Below are positions 42,646-52,305 of a DNA stretch of 64,000 nt, in pieces. This DNA comes from JAYQKL01 sp049889535 (lineage in GTDB: Bacteria > Pseudomonadota > Alphaproteobacteria > RS24), in NCBI GenBank assembly GCA_049889535.1, contig JBMHDF010000001.1, positions 1 to 64,000 of the forward strand. Direction: 5' to 3'. The position numbers and the translations under genes were made by a program. Numbering within the stretch: position 1 is the stretch's first letter; every line of letters begins with the position of its first letter. The notes below the pieces were generated by a model. That model saw nothing but the letters and a program-made list of their open reading frames with translations. It had not been told where the DNA came from and did no database searches.

Positions 42646-43659
42646 ATGAAAACTGAGTTTGAAAATATGTCCGCGCCGTCATCATCTGATGACAAGACGG
42701 GCATTTTTTTTGCCCATAAACATCTGCTCGGCATTGAGGGCCTGTCGCCGCTTGATATTGGCGCCCTGCTGGATTTAGCCGATAGTTATGTCGGTCAAAA
42801 CCGCCGCGCCAATAAAAAATCTGATGTTTTGCAAGGGCGCACGCAAATCAATTTATTCTTTGAGCCCTCCACCCGCACGCAAAGCTCTTTTGAGCTGGCT
42901 GGCAAACGGCTGGGTGCTGATGTGATGAATATGAACATCGCCACCAGCTCGGTCAATAAGGGCGAAACCCTGCTCGATACGGCTGTGACCCTTAATGCGA
43001 TGAATCCAGATTTATTGGTTGTGCGGCATGGCTCGTCAGGAGCTGTGAATTTGCTGGCCCAAAAAGTAAGTTGCGCGGTGTTAAATGCCGGTGATGGGTC
43101 GCATGAACACCCGACACAAGCTCTGCTCGACGCGCTCACCATTCGCCGCCATTTTGGCAAATTGCAAGGCCTGCGCGTGGCGATTTGCGGGGATATTGCG
43201 CATTCGCGTGTGGCGCGCTCAAATATTCATTTGCTTTCGGCAATGGGGGTCACGCTGCACCTAATTGGCCCATCAACCATGCTGCCCAAAAGCATTGAGC
43301 GGCTGGGCGTGACCTGCTTTACCAATATGGAAAAAGGTCTGGAAGGATGCGATGTTGTGATGATGTTGCGCATTCAAAAAGAGCGCATGCATGGGGCGTC
43401 AATCCCATCTGAGCGGGAATATTATCACCTGTTTGGGTTAAACCATGCGAAGCTTGCTTTTGCCAAACCAGATGCCATGATTATGCATCCGGGCCCAATG
43501 AATCGCGGGGTAGAGATTGATAGCGCGCTTGCCGATGACCCGGACCGAAGCTTAATTGCAACGCAGGTCGAAATGGGCGTTGCCGCGCGCATGGCTTGTT
43601 TGGATATGCTGGCTCGAAATTTACCAAAAATTGATGATACAGAAGGCACAGTATCATGA
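42646..43659 (+). CDS. pyrB: Aspartate carbamoyltransferase catalytic subunit
   Basis: Second step of pyrimidine synthesis: carbamoyl phosphate plus aspartate (337 aa). Seen: the carbamoyl-phosphate site FEPSTRTQSSFE near residue 67, the 80s-loop motif SSVNKGETL, and HPTQALLDALTI. The start may instead be ATG 42667 (MSAPSSSDD); the 5' end is ambiguous because of a promoter-like sequence just upstream. No pyrI; the protein pairs with the inactive PyrX encoded by the next gene, which overlaps it by 4 bp. Confidence 0.95.
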   Translation: MKTEFENMSAPSSSDDKTGIFFAHKHLLGIEGLSPLDIGALLDLADSYVGQNRRANKKSDVLQGRTQINLFFEPSTRTQSSFELAGKRLGADVMNMNIATSSVNKGETLLDTAVTLNAMNPDLLVVRHGSSGAVNLLAQKVSCAVLNAGDGSHEHPTQALLDALTIRRHFGKLQGLRVAICGDIAHSRVARSNIHLLSAMGVTLHLIGPSTMLPKSIERLGVTCFTNMEKGLEGCDVVMMLRIQKERMHGASIPSEREYYHLFGLNHAKLAFAKPDAMIMHPGPMNRGVEIDSALADDPDRSLIATQVEMGVAARMACLDMLARNLPKIDDTEGTVS

Positions 43660-44951
43660 TTGCGCCAAGTCTTGCCATAACCAATGCCCGCCTGTTTGAC
43701 CCGGCACAAGGACTTGATGAGCATGGAGATTTGGTTGTTGAAAATGGCCAGATTAAAACCATAGGGAAATCATCTAAACTGCCTGCTAAGATTGAAAAAA
43801 TTGACGCGCAGGGCATGTTGTTGATACCCGGTCTGATTGATATGCAGGTCAATACGGGGGAACCTGGCAGCGAATATCGCGAAACCCTTGCCACTGTTTC
43901 TGACGCCGCCATTGCTGGTGGCGTGACCTCGATTGTGACCATGCCAGATACTGACCCAGTGATTGATGACGCCGCATTGGTGGATTTCATCACCCGCCGC
44001 GCCCGTGACACAGCACAGGTTCGGGTTTTTCCAACCGCCGCCATCACCAAAGCTATGGCCGGCGATATGATGACCGAATTTGGTCTATTGCAAGAAGCAG
44101 GCGCTGTCGCATTTACCGATGCTGACAAACCAGTGATGAACGCGCAAACCATGAGCCGCGCCCTCGCCTATGCCACAAATTTTGATGCCTTGCTTATTCA
44201 CCATGCGCAAGATTCTAATCTGGCGGGCTCTGGCGTGATGAATAGCGGCGAAAAAGCCACGCGTTTAGGGCTGGCGGGCATCCCTAAAGCCGCTGAATTA
44301 ATTATGATAGAGCGCGATATTCGCTTGGTAGAGATGACTGGTGGACGCCTGCATATTGCACAGGTTTCTTGTGCTGAAAGTTTGGAGATTATCCGTGCCG
44401 CCAAACAACGCGGTCTGGCTATCACCTGCGGAGTGAGCGCCAATCATCTGATGCTCAATGATAATGATGTCGAGAATTACCGCACCTATGCCAAATTAAC
44501 CCCGCCATTGCGCAGCGAAGATGACCGGCTGGCATTATGCGCAGGCGTGGCCGATGGCACGATTGATATCATAGTGTCAGCCCATGACCCGCAAGATGAT
44601 GACACCAAGCGCCGCCCCTTTGACCAAGCACATTTTGGATCGGTTGGGGTGGAAACATTGCTCGGCGCCGCCCTCACGCTGTATCACGAAAACATGGCTG
44701 ATTTGTCGGCCATTATTGCCGCCATCACCAACCGCCCAGCGAAACTTTTGGGGCTTGAACTTGGTACGCTGATGCCCGACAGCCCTGCCGATTTTTGTTT
44801 GGTAGATTTAGACCACCCTTACGCCATCACAGCTGAACAATTAAGGTCAAAGTCTAAAAACACAGCCATTGAGGGGCGCAAATTACAAGGTCTTGTGCGC
44901 CAGACTTTCATTCAGGGCAAAACTGTCTTTAAGGCTGACAGCACAGCATGA
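43656..44951 (+). CDS. pyrX: Dihydroorotase-like protein without metal ligands (PyrX / pseudo-DHOase)
   Basis: 431-aa amidohydrolase-fold protein of the class I dihydroorotase type. The canonical DxHxHxR zinc motif is replaced: D62-M-Q64-V-N66-T-G68, so both histidines and the arginine are gone. Later, LHIAQVSC replaces the usual second His-containing strand, and SAHDPQ stands where active enzymes have TDHAPH. The fold and substrate-loop framework are otherwise kept. Known of the family: such inactive homologues form a structural complex with PyrB in several bacteria, while a separate active PyrC supplies the reaction. It overlaps pyrB by 4 bp, consistent with a stoichiometric partner. No active pyrC is seen in this window. 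Confidence 0.9.
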   Translation: MIAPSLAITNARLFDPAQGLDEHGDLVVENGQIKTIGKSSKLPAKIEKIDAQGMLLIPGLIDMQVNTGEPGSEYRETLATVSDAAIAGGVTSIVTMPDTDPVIDDAALVDFITRRARDTAQVRVFPTAAITKAMAGDMMTEFGLLQEAGAVAFTDADKPVMNAQTMSRALAYATNFDALLIHHAQDSNLAGSGVMNSGEKATRLGLAGIPKAAELIMIERDIRLVEMTGGRLHIAQVSCAESLEIIRAAKQRGLAITCGVSANHLMLNDNDVENYRTYAKLTPPLRSEDDRLALCAGVADGTIDIIVSAHDPQDDDTKRRPFDQAHFGSVGVETLLGAALTLYHENMADLSAIIAAITNRPAKLLGLELGTLMPDSPADFCLVDLDHPYAITAEQLRSKSKNTAIEGRKLQGLVRQTFIQGKTVFKADSTA

Positions 44952-45547
44952 TAGAGGTTTCACAGCAAATTTTATTTTGGGCGTTGCTCGGCTATCTGTC
45001 TGGCTCCATTCCTTTTGGCTTGATACTTACAAAAATGGCGGGGCTTGGTGATATTCGCCAAATTGGCTCTGGCAATATTGGCTCTACCAATGTGTTGCGC
45101 ACCGGCAATAAAGCATTGGCCGCAACCACGCTGGTTTTAGATGCCAGTAAAGCTGGAATTGTCGTCATTGTAGCGCAACTCTTCACCGACCCACAAACCA
45201 GCTATTTTGCTGGCGCTGCCGCCTTTATCGGGCATGTCTATCCTGTTTGGTTAAAATTTAACGGCGGTAAGGGCGTTGCCACCTATATTGGGTTTTTGCT
45301 GGCGGCTCAGGCTATGGCAGGCCTGGTGTTTGCCGCAATATGGCTGGGCATGATACTTCTTTTCAGAATTTCATCACTCTCGGCATTATGTGCTTGCGCT
45401 GTGACACCTGCTTATATTTGGTGGTCGGGCAATCTGCCTCTGGCCGGAATAGCTGGCACACTTTCTTTACTCGCTTTTTGGGCGCATCGTGCTAACATTA
45501 TGAGACTAGTTAAAGGCAACGAACCAAAAATTGGACAAAATAAATAA
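44948..45547 (+). CDS. plsY: Glycerol-3-phosphate acyltransferase PlsY
   Basis: Membrane enzyme (199 aa) that transfers acyl from acyl-phosphate to glycerol-3-phosphate, the first step of phospholipid synthesis. Seen: the three PlsY motifs GSIPFGLI (near residue 19), GSGNIGSTNVLR (near residue 38) and KFNGGKGVATYIG (near residue 97), and five hydrophobic segments. Overlaps pyrX by 4 bp and precedes dprA, the usual alphaproteobacterial order. Confidence 0.96.
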   Translation: MIEVSQQILFWALLGYLSGSIPFGLILTKMAGLGDIRQIGSGNIGSTNVLRTGNKALAATTLVLDASKAGIVVIVAQLFTDPQTSYFAGAAAFIGHVYPVWLKFNGGKGVATYIGFLLAAQAMAGLVFAAIWLGMILLFRISSLSALCACAVTPAYIWWSGNLPLAGIAGTLSLLAFWAHRANIMRLVKGNEPKIGQNK

Positions 45548-45614
45548 GAATAAGAATGTTTCCATGATTTTATATGACACAAAATCGGGAATTGACATCA
45601 CGGGATATTAAGCC

Positions 45615-46718
45615 GTGACCAAATATTCTCCTGAACAAAAACGCGATATGTTACGCCTGATCCGGACAGACAATGTCGGGCCTGTGACATTTCATAAGCT
45701 GCTTGAGGTATTTAAAGACCCCAGCGAAGCTTTGAAACATTTACCCGATATTGCACTGCGAGGTGGACGCAAGAGCAAACTTAAAATAATGAGTATTGCA
45801 GCGGCAGAAAAAGAATTGGCTGCGAATGAAAAGCTCGGCGCACGCATTTTGGTTCATGGTGAACCAGATTACCCGCGCGAATTAGCAGCTATTCCTGATG
45901 CGCCGCCTGTGATTTCAGCTCTGGGCCATATTCATTTACTCCGCCTGCCTAAAATTGGTTTTGTTGGTTCGCGTAATGCATCGATGAATGCCTTAAAAAT
46001 GACAGAAAAACTAAGCGCAGGGCTTGCGGATAAAGGTTTTGGTATTGTATCAGGCATGGCGCGCGGTGTTGATGCGGCGGCGCATTGGCAGGGCTTACAT
46101 AATGGCACCATTGCGGTTTTGGCCGGTGGGGTGGATATTGTTTACCCGAAAGAAAATCAGGATTTATACCAGCGTATCAAAGATGAAGGATTAATCATCG
46201 CTGAAAACCCACCAGGCACAAAACCTCTCGCACAACATTTCCCGCGCCGAAACCGCCTTATCTCTGGACTTTGCCTCGGGGTTGTGGTCACCGAAGCCGC
46301 GCAACGCTCAGGCTCACTCATCACCGCGCGCCTTGCGGGCGAACAGGGCAGAGAAATTTTAGCTGTGCCAGGCTCACCGCTTGACCCGAGATGTCGTGGC
46401 AGCAACAATCTGATACGACAAGGAGCGACATTAGTTGAAGATGTTGATGATATATTAGACGTTGTGCGCCCATTAAGTGAACATATTGAAGAACCAGAAC
46501 GCCCTGACAAAATTCATGTTTCAATCGACACACAAACAAGCGATGCCGCGCGCAACCAAATTATTGAGCTACTTGGACCCAGTCCGGTGACAATTGATGA
46601 ACTCATCGCTCAGACACATTATCCCCCTTCTGTTGTCCATATGGTGATTATTGAGTTGGAACTAGCGGGACGGCTTATTCGTGACCAAATTGGGGTTAGT
46701 CTCAATATGGACACATAA
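45615..46718 (+). CDS. dprA: DNA-processing protein DprA
   Basis: Rossmann-fold single-strand DNA binder (367 aa) that loads RecA in natural transformation, also common in non-competent bacteria. Seen: GFVGSRNAS near residue 115, GIVSGMARGVDAAAH, VLAGGVDIVYPKEN, and FPRRNRLISGL followed by SGSLITARLA. The C-terminal winged helix is present (TIDELIAQTH). Start is GTG 45615. A 5-bp stem pairs CACGG at 45599 with CCGTG that includes the start codon. Confidence 0.94.
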   Translation: MTKYSPEQKRDMLRLIRTDNVGPVTFHKLLEVFKDPSEALKHLPDIALRGGRKSKLKIMSIAAAEKELAANEKLGARILVHGEPDYPRELAAIPDAPPVISALGHIHLLRLPKIGFVGSRNASMNALKMTEKLSAGLADKGFGIVSGMARGVDAAAHWQGLHNGTIAVLAGGVDIVYPKENQDLYQRIKDEGLIIAENPPGTKPLAQHFPRRNRLISGLCLGVVVTEAAQRSGSLITARLAGEQGREILAVPGSPLDPRCRGSNNLIRQGATLVEDVDDILDVVRPLSEHIEEPERPDKIHVSIDTQTSDAARNQIIELLGPSPVTIDELIAQTHYPPSVVHMVIIELELAGRLIRDQIGVSLNMDT

Positions 46719-46914
46719 AACAAACGCTAACCTATTGATTTTTATGTAACTTAAATGGTTGGAGGCAGGCATTAAAAACCAGCCATGTCCCCCTCCCTCA
46801 AACCAGCGCTTTTGTTATTTTGCGTTTAAAGACTTGATATTTCTTCTTCTATCATGCAAGAGAGAGAATTATACAGCACCAAAACAGGTGCCAGAAAGAA
46901 TTTATGAGGCGATA

Positions 46915-49446
46915 ATGGACGTTGTTATTGTTGAGTCACCTGCTAAGGCAACGACGATTAACAAATATTTGGGTAGCAATTATAAAGTATATGCCTCCTT
47001 TGGGCATGTACGAGACTTGCCTGAGAAAAATGGCTCTGTTGACCCTGAAAATGCTTTTGCGATGGAATGGGAAATTCAATCAGGTTCAAGCAAACGCTTA
47101 AATGAAATTGCGGACCAAGTCGATAAAGCAGACCGGCTTATCCTTGCCACTGACCCGGACCGTGAAGGGGAAGCTATTTCATGGCACGTGCTTGAAGTCA
47201 TGCGCAAAAAAAATGTCCTCAAAGGCAAACAAGTTCAGCGGGTTGTTTTTAACGCGATTACCAAAAAATCAGTTCTAGAGGCAATGGAAAAACCGCGCGA
47301 GCTTGATGAAAAACTGGTCGATGCCTATTTGGCGCGCCGCGCGCTTGATTATCTGGTTGGGTTTAATCTCTCCCCTGTTTTATGGCGTAAATTACCAGGT
47401 GCGCGTTCAGCCGGACGCGTGCAATCGGTTGCCTTGCGATTGATTTGTGAAAGAGAGCTTGAGATTGAAGCCTTTATACCGCGTGAATATTGGACTGTTG
47501 CAGCCGACTTCACCACACCAGATAGCAAAAACCTGCCCACGCGGCTCACATTTCATCGCGGACAGAAGCTTGATAAATTTACCCTCAATAATGAGACGCT
47601 CGCAGAAGAAGCCAAGCAAGCTATTGAAAGCGGGCAATTTAAAGTTGAGATGGTGGACAGCAAGCCAGGCCAACGCAAGCCATCTGCACCCTTCACCACC
47701 TCCACATTGCAACAAGAAGCAGCGCGAAAACTTGGCTTCAATGCTAAGCGCACCATGCAAATCGCGCAGCTTTTATATCAAGGTATTAATTTAGACGGCG
47801 AAGTGACTGGCCTCATCACCTATATGCGAACAGATGGCACGCAAATCGCACCTGAAGCGATTGCTGAAACGCGCGATGTGATTGTTGAGGATTTTGGACC
47901 AGATTATTTGCCGACTAATCCTCGCCTATATGAAACCAAAGCAGCCAATGCCCAAGAAGCGCATGAAGCCATTCGACCAACTTCACTTAAGCGACGCCCG
48001 GAGCATTTATCTCGGTTTTTGGATGCTGATCAGGCGAAATTATATGAACTGATTTGGAAACGAACTATGGCCAGCCAAATGGAAAATGCGAAAGTGCAGC
48101 GCACCAGCATTGATTTGGTAGACCACACGATGCAAACCCGATGTCGTGCATCTGGAACCGTCATCACCTTTGCTGGCTTTTTAAAGCTCTATGAAGAAGG
48201 CAAAGACGAGAAACAAGACGAACAAGACGATAAAGAAGGGCCAACCTTGCCAAAGGTGGAGCAAGGCGCGATGATGGAATTGAACTCTGTTGCCCCTGAG
48301 CAGCATTTCACAGAGCCGCCAGCTCGCTATAGCGAAGCCTCTTTAGTGAAAAAAATGGAAGAGCTTGGCATTGGCCGCCCTTCTACCTATGCCAATGTTT
48401 TAAGCGTGCTAAGGGACCGCGATTATGTCTATATGGATCGCAATCGCTTCATGCCGCATGATAAAGGGCGATTGGTTACCTCATTTTTGGAAAGTTTCTT
48501 TCAAGATTATGTGGAATATGATTTCACCGCTGAACTTGAGAACGATCTCGACCGCGTTTCTGCTGGTGAGCTTGGTTATAAGGAAGTCTTGAGCAGGTTT
48601 TGGGAAAATTTTCATGCCAGCGTCGAAAAGACGATGGAAATTCGGAACACAGAAATTCTGGACACTATGAATGATGTGCTTGGCAAGCATATTTTCAAAG
48701 ATACAGGCAATGGCGACCCCCGCCTTTGCCCCAAATGCGGCGAAGGCCAACTCAGTTTAAAAACTGGAAAATTTGGCGCTTTTGTCGGCTGTACCAATTA
48801 TCCAGAATGTCGTTTCACGCGCCCATTTGCCCAAGAAGCAGGCCGTGAAGGCGATATTGAACGCCTGTTAGGCACCGACCCTGAGACAGGCCTTGATGTG
48901 CATCTTAAAGATGGACGCTTTGGCGCATATGTGCAGCTAGGCGAACAGGAAGAAGGCGGCGAAAAACCAAAAAGATCTGGTTTACCCAAAGGTAAAATGC
49001 CTGCCGATATCGATTTACCTTATGCCCTCAAATTGCTTTCACTGCCCCGCCTTGTGGGTGTGCATCCAGAAACTTCTGAGGAAATCACGGCCAGTCTTGG
49101 TCGCTATGGCCCATTTTTGCGCTGCGGCAAACAATCCGCCAGTCTTGAAAATGTCGATGATTTATTTGAAATTGGTGTCAATCGTGCCGTCACAGTTTTG
49201 GCAGAGAAAAAACCAGCCAAACGCGGCAGCTCGGTCATTAAAGAACTCGGCGAGCATCCTGATGATGGCAAACCGGTTAATGTGATGGACGGACGCTTTG
49301 GGCCTTATGTGAAGCATAACAAAATCAATGCGACCATTCCGAAAGATGAAGAGCCAGAGTCTCTTTCTTTAGAGCGCGCTCTTGAATTGATTGCCGCGCG
49401 TGCGGCAAAAGCCGGTAAGAAAAAAACCCGCAAAAAGAAATCATAG
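46915..49446 (+). CDS. topA: DNA topoisomerase I
   Basis: Type IA topoisomerase (843 aa) relaxing negative supercoils. Seen: toprim start MDVVIVESPAKA, the acidic DPDREGEAISWH, catalytic tyrosine in TGLITYMRTDGT (Tyr303), and a C4 zinc ribbon CPKCGEGQL with CTNYPEC near residue 610, followed by several TopA C-terminal repeats (DGRFGAYVQ, LGRYGPFLR, DGRFGPYVK). Start chosen at ATG 46915, where AGGCGATA precedes the ATG and the toprim begins directly; 52 extra codons upstream are rejected. Ends in a basic tail of Lys and Arg. Confidence 0.96.
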   Translation: MDVVIVESPAKATTINKYLGSNYKVYASFGHVRDLPEKNGSVDPENAFAMEWEIQSGSSKRLNEIADQVDKADRLILATDPDREGEAISWHVLEVMRKKNVLKGKQVQRVVFNAITKKSVLEAMEKPRELDEKLVDAYLARRALDYLVGFNLSPVLWRKLPGARSAGRVQSVALRLICERELEIEAFIPREYWTVAADFTTPDSKNLPTRLTFHRGQKLDKFTLNNETLAEEAKQAIESGQFKVEMVDSKPGQRKPSAPFTTSTLQQEAARKLGFNAKRTMQIAQLLYQGINLDGEVTGLITYMRTDGTQIAPEAIAETRDVIVEDFGPDYLPTNPRLYETKAANAQEAHEAIRPTSLKRRPEHLSRFLDADQAKLYELIWKRTMASQMENAKVQRTSIDLVDHTMQTRCRASGTVITFAGFLKLYEEGKDEKQDEQDDKEGPTLPKVEQGAMMELNSVAPEQHFTEPPARYSEASLVKKMEELGIGRPSTYANVLSVLRDRDYVYMDRNRFMPHDKGRLVTSFLESFFQDYVEYDFTAELENDLDRVSAGELGYKEVLSRFWENFHASVEKTMEIRNTEILDTMNDVLGKHIFKDTGNGDPRLCPKCGEGQLSLKTGKFGAFVGCTNYPECRFTRPFAQEAGREGDIERLLGTDPETGLDVHLKDGRFGAYVQLGEQEEGGEKPKRSGLPKGKMPADIDLPYALKLLSLPRLVGVHPETSEEITASLGRYGPFLRCGKQSASLENVDDLFEIGVNRAVTVLAEKKPAKRGSSVIKELGEHPDDGKPVNVMDGRFGPYVKHNKINATIPKDEEPESLSLERALELIAARAAKAGKKKTRKKKS

Positions 49447-49500
49447 CGGATTGGTCAGCCTGATTTATAAGCCGAACCGTTAGTGAGGATAGGATAGACC

Positions 49501-51864
49501 GTGAGTGAGCGTATTAGCCGTCAGAAAATTATTGATTTTATAAGAGAAGCTGACGGCAAAATTGGCAAAAGAGAAATTGCCAAAGCGTTTCATATAAAAG
49601 GTTCTGAAAAAATCATCCTCAAGCAAATCTTGAAAGAAATGCTTAGCAATGGAGAAATTGTTGGGCATGGACGCGAAGGATTGCGCCTACCAGATGGGTT
49701 ACCAAATGTTGGCGTGATTGAAGTGACACATAAAAATCAAGATGGCGATATATTTGGCAAAATTATTCTAAACGGTGTTTTACGGGAACACCCAGAAATT
49801 CTTATCACCAGCCGCTTGCACCCACCTGGCATTGGCGACCGAGTGCTGGCTCGGCTAAAAAGAATTAATGAGGCGCAGTATAAGGCGTCGGTTATGAAAA
49901 AAATCGCCGCCCCAGCCAATGAGCGCTTTATTGCTTTGGTCATTCAAGAGGGCGCGCATTTTCGCCTTACCCCTGTTGACCGGCGCCAACGTTATGACTT
50001 TGCTTTGGAAACAGGCGAACAGACCCCAAATGCTGGCGATATGGTTTGGGCCAAGAAATTAATAAGCGACAAGCGCGGCCATCAAAATTGGCGCAGGTCT
50101 GACCAAAAAGCGGTGATTGATGAAGTGATTTGCGGCGCGGATGAGCCAGGCGCTTACAGCCTGATTGCGATGGCTGAACAAGGGATTCCTCTCAGCTTTA
50201 ATGATGAGGTTAAACATGAGATTTCTCTTATTAAGCCACTGAATCTCAATAATAATAAAAATTACAAAGATCTGAGAGATATTCCCTTTATCACCATTGA
50301 CCCAAGCGATGCGCGCGACCATGATGACGCGGTTTTCGCGATTGCCGATACAGATGAAAAAAATCAAGGTGGTTATCATGTATATGTTGCTATTGCCGAT
50401 GTGGCGGCTTATGTGAGACCCCAATCAGCCATGGATATTGAAGCACGCCAACGCGGCAATTCTGTTTATATGCCAGACCGCGTGGTGCCCATGCTACCTG
50501 AAGAACTTTCAACGGATTTATGCTCTTTACGGCCTGAAGAGGACCGTCCGGCGCTGATTGTCAAAATGACCATTAACGCGCAAGGTCAAATCAAGGCGCA
50601 TGAATTTATGCGCGGGGTGATACAATCACGCGCCCGACTTAGCTATCAACAAGCCCAACTCGCTTTTGACGGCGCGCCTGACGCGACCTGCCAGCCCCTG
50701 CAAGAAAACATTTTAACTCCTTTATGGCAGGCTTATTTATGCATGGCACAGGCGCGGGACAAACGCGCACCCCTAAACCTCGACCTACCCGAATATAAAG
50801 TCGTGATGAATGCCCAAAAAGAAATTGAAGATGTTTATGTGCCAGAACGCCTAGAGGCCATGCGGGTGATTGAAGAATTTATGGTCAGTGCAAATATATG
50901 TGCGGCCAAAAGCCTTGAAAAGCACAAAACTCCGCTCATTTATCGCATCCATGATGCGCCGAGTTTGGATAAATTACATGCCTTGGCTGATTTTTTGAAA
51001 CCTCTTGGTATTGCGATTGATTTGGGGCAACCGCTCAATGCGCGACTGTTTAATCGCATTTTATTTGGCACCCGCAACCAAACTGACGAACAAGACGAAA
51101 ACCACAGCCAAATGGCGCAAGAGGCGATTTTGCGCACACAAGCACAAGCGGTCTATAGCCCAGATAATATCGGCCATTTTGGTTTGTCTTTAAGCCATTA
51201 TGCGCATTTCACTTCACCAATCCGCCGCTATGCAGACTTGAGTGTGCATCGCGCTTTGATAGCGAGTTTAAGCTTAGGTGATGACGGCCATATTGACTTA
51301 GATGAAAACCTTATCAGCATTTCTGAGCATATTTCCATGACAGAACGCCGGGCAATGGTCGCTGAGCGTAATGCCAAAGATCGGTATTTATCAGCTTATT
51401 TGGCAGAAAAAATTGATCATGTTTTTGACGCCACCATAAGCGGGCTGAGCAATGCTGGCTTGTTTGTCAAACTATCAGATAATGGCGCTGACGGCCTTGT
51501 ACCCATTTCCCGGCTTGGGAGCGAGCGATTTCATAAAGATGAAGACGGCATGACCCTCACTGGCGGCACCACTGGCCTCACATTCAAAATCGGCCAAACT
51601 GTAAGGGTGCGCCTGATAAAAGCCGAACCTGTCAAAGGTGGATTGTTATTGTCACTCATGGAAGGCGGCGATTACAGCCCTATCAATACGAAGCCTTCAC
51701 AAAATAAGAATCGAAAAAGCCGCCAATCTTTTGTAAAAGGAATAAAGAAGTCACCAAGTGAAACCAAAGGGAAAAGAAAAGGTAAACCTCGAAAGAATGC
51801 TTCTCGCAAAAAAAGCACATCGCGCGCGGGGCGACGGCGCGCAAAAGCAGGTTTGAAGAAATAG
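49501..51864 (+). CDS. rnr: Ribonuclease R
   Basis: 3'-5' exoribonuclease (787 aa) acting on structured RNA. Seen: N-terminal winged-helix domain (residues 1-65), cold-shock-type OB folds, the RNB catalytic block ITIDPSDARDHDDAVFA with four aspartates, then GNSVYMPDRVVPMLP, and an S1 domain (from about residue 640: FDATISGLSNAGLFVKL). The last 59 residues are strongly basic low complexity. GTG start supported by AGGATAG at good spacing. Placed 54 bp after topA. Confidence 0.96.
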   Translation: MSERISRQKIIDFIREADGKIGKREIAKAFHIKGSEKIILKQILKEMLSNGEIVGHGREGLRLPDGLPNVGVIEVTHKNQDGDIFGKIILNGVLREHPEILITSRLHPPGIGDRVLARLKRINEAQYKASVMKKIAAPANERFIALVIQEGAHFRLTPVDRRQRYDFALETGEQTPNAGDMVWAKKLISDKRGHQNWRRSDQKAVIDEVICGADEPGAYSLIAMAEQGIPLSFNDEVKHEISLIKPLNLNNNKNYKDLRDIPFITIDPSDARDHDDAVFAIADTDEKNQGGYHVYVAIADVAAYVRPQSAMDIEARQRGNSVYMPDRVVPMLPEELSTDLCSLRPEEDRPALIVKMTINAQGQIKAHEFMRGVIQSRARLSYQQAQLAFDGAPDATCQPLQENILTPLWQAYLCMAQARDKRAPLNLDLPEYKVVMNAQKEIEDVYVPERLEAMRVIEEFMVSANICAAKSLEKHKTPLIYRIHDAPSLDKLHALADFLKPLGIAIDLGQPLNARLFNRILFGTRNQTDEQDENHSQMAQEAILRTQAQAVYSPDNIGHFGLSLSHYAHFTSPIRRYADLSVHRALIASLSLGDDGHIDLDENLISISEHISMTERRAMVAERNAKDRYLSAYLAEKIDHVFDATISGLSNAGLFVKLSDNGADGLVPISRLGSERFHKDEDGMTLTGGTTGLTFKIGQTVRVRLIKAEPVKGGLLLSLMEGGDYSPINTKPSQNKNRKSRQSFVKGIKKSPSETKGKRKGKPRKNASRKKSTSRAGRRRAKAGLKK

Positions 51865-51886
51865 AAAACCAGAAATAGAGATTGTG

Positions 51887-52297
51887 ATGGAAACCGAACG
51901 CTCAAAAAAACAAGCCATATGGCGTGGCATGAAATTTAAATGCCCCGCATGTGGCGAGGGAAAAATTTTTTCATCCTATCTTAAAGTCACTGATAATTGC
52001 GCCCATTGCGGACAGGCGCTTGATGGGCATCGTGCTGATGACGCACCGCCCTATTTCACAATTTTTATTGTTGGTCATGTTATTATTCCTCTGATGTATT
52101 TTATTGAACGCAGTTACGCGCCCGAATTATGGATACATATTACCGTATTTGGCACGATAGCCATTATCACCAGCCTGATTAGCTTGCCAATTACCAAAGG
52201 GGGGATTGTCGGGCTACAATGGGCATTGAGACTGCATGGATTTGGTGATTGTGACGATGAACCGGAGCCATTAAACACGCCATCCAAATCATCTTAA
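51887..52297 (+). CDS. DUF983 family zinc-ribbon membrane protein
   Basis: 136-aa protein. Seen: two CxxC knuckles, KCPACGEGKIF and DNCAHCGQALDGH (about residues 19 and 37), then DDAPPYFTIFIVGHVII leading into two predicted membrane helices (about 58-78 and 88-110). This is the DUF983 pattern, common after rnr in Alphaproteobacteria. Function unknown; a link to respiratory complex assembly has been suggested for some members but is not shown here. A GTG three bases upstream is also possible as start. Confidence 0.88.
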   Translation: METERSKKQAIWRGMKFKCPACGEGKIFSSYLKVTDNCAHCGQALDGHRADDAPPYFTIFIVGHVIIPLMYFIERSYAPELWIHITVFGTIAIITSLISLPITKGGIVGLQWALRLHGFGDCDDEPEPLNTPSKSS

Positions 52298-52305
52298 GGG
52301 TTACT

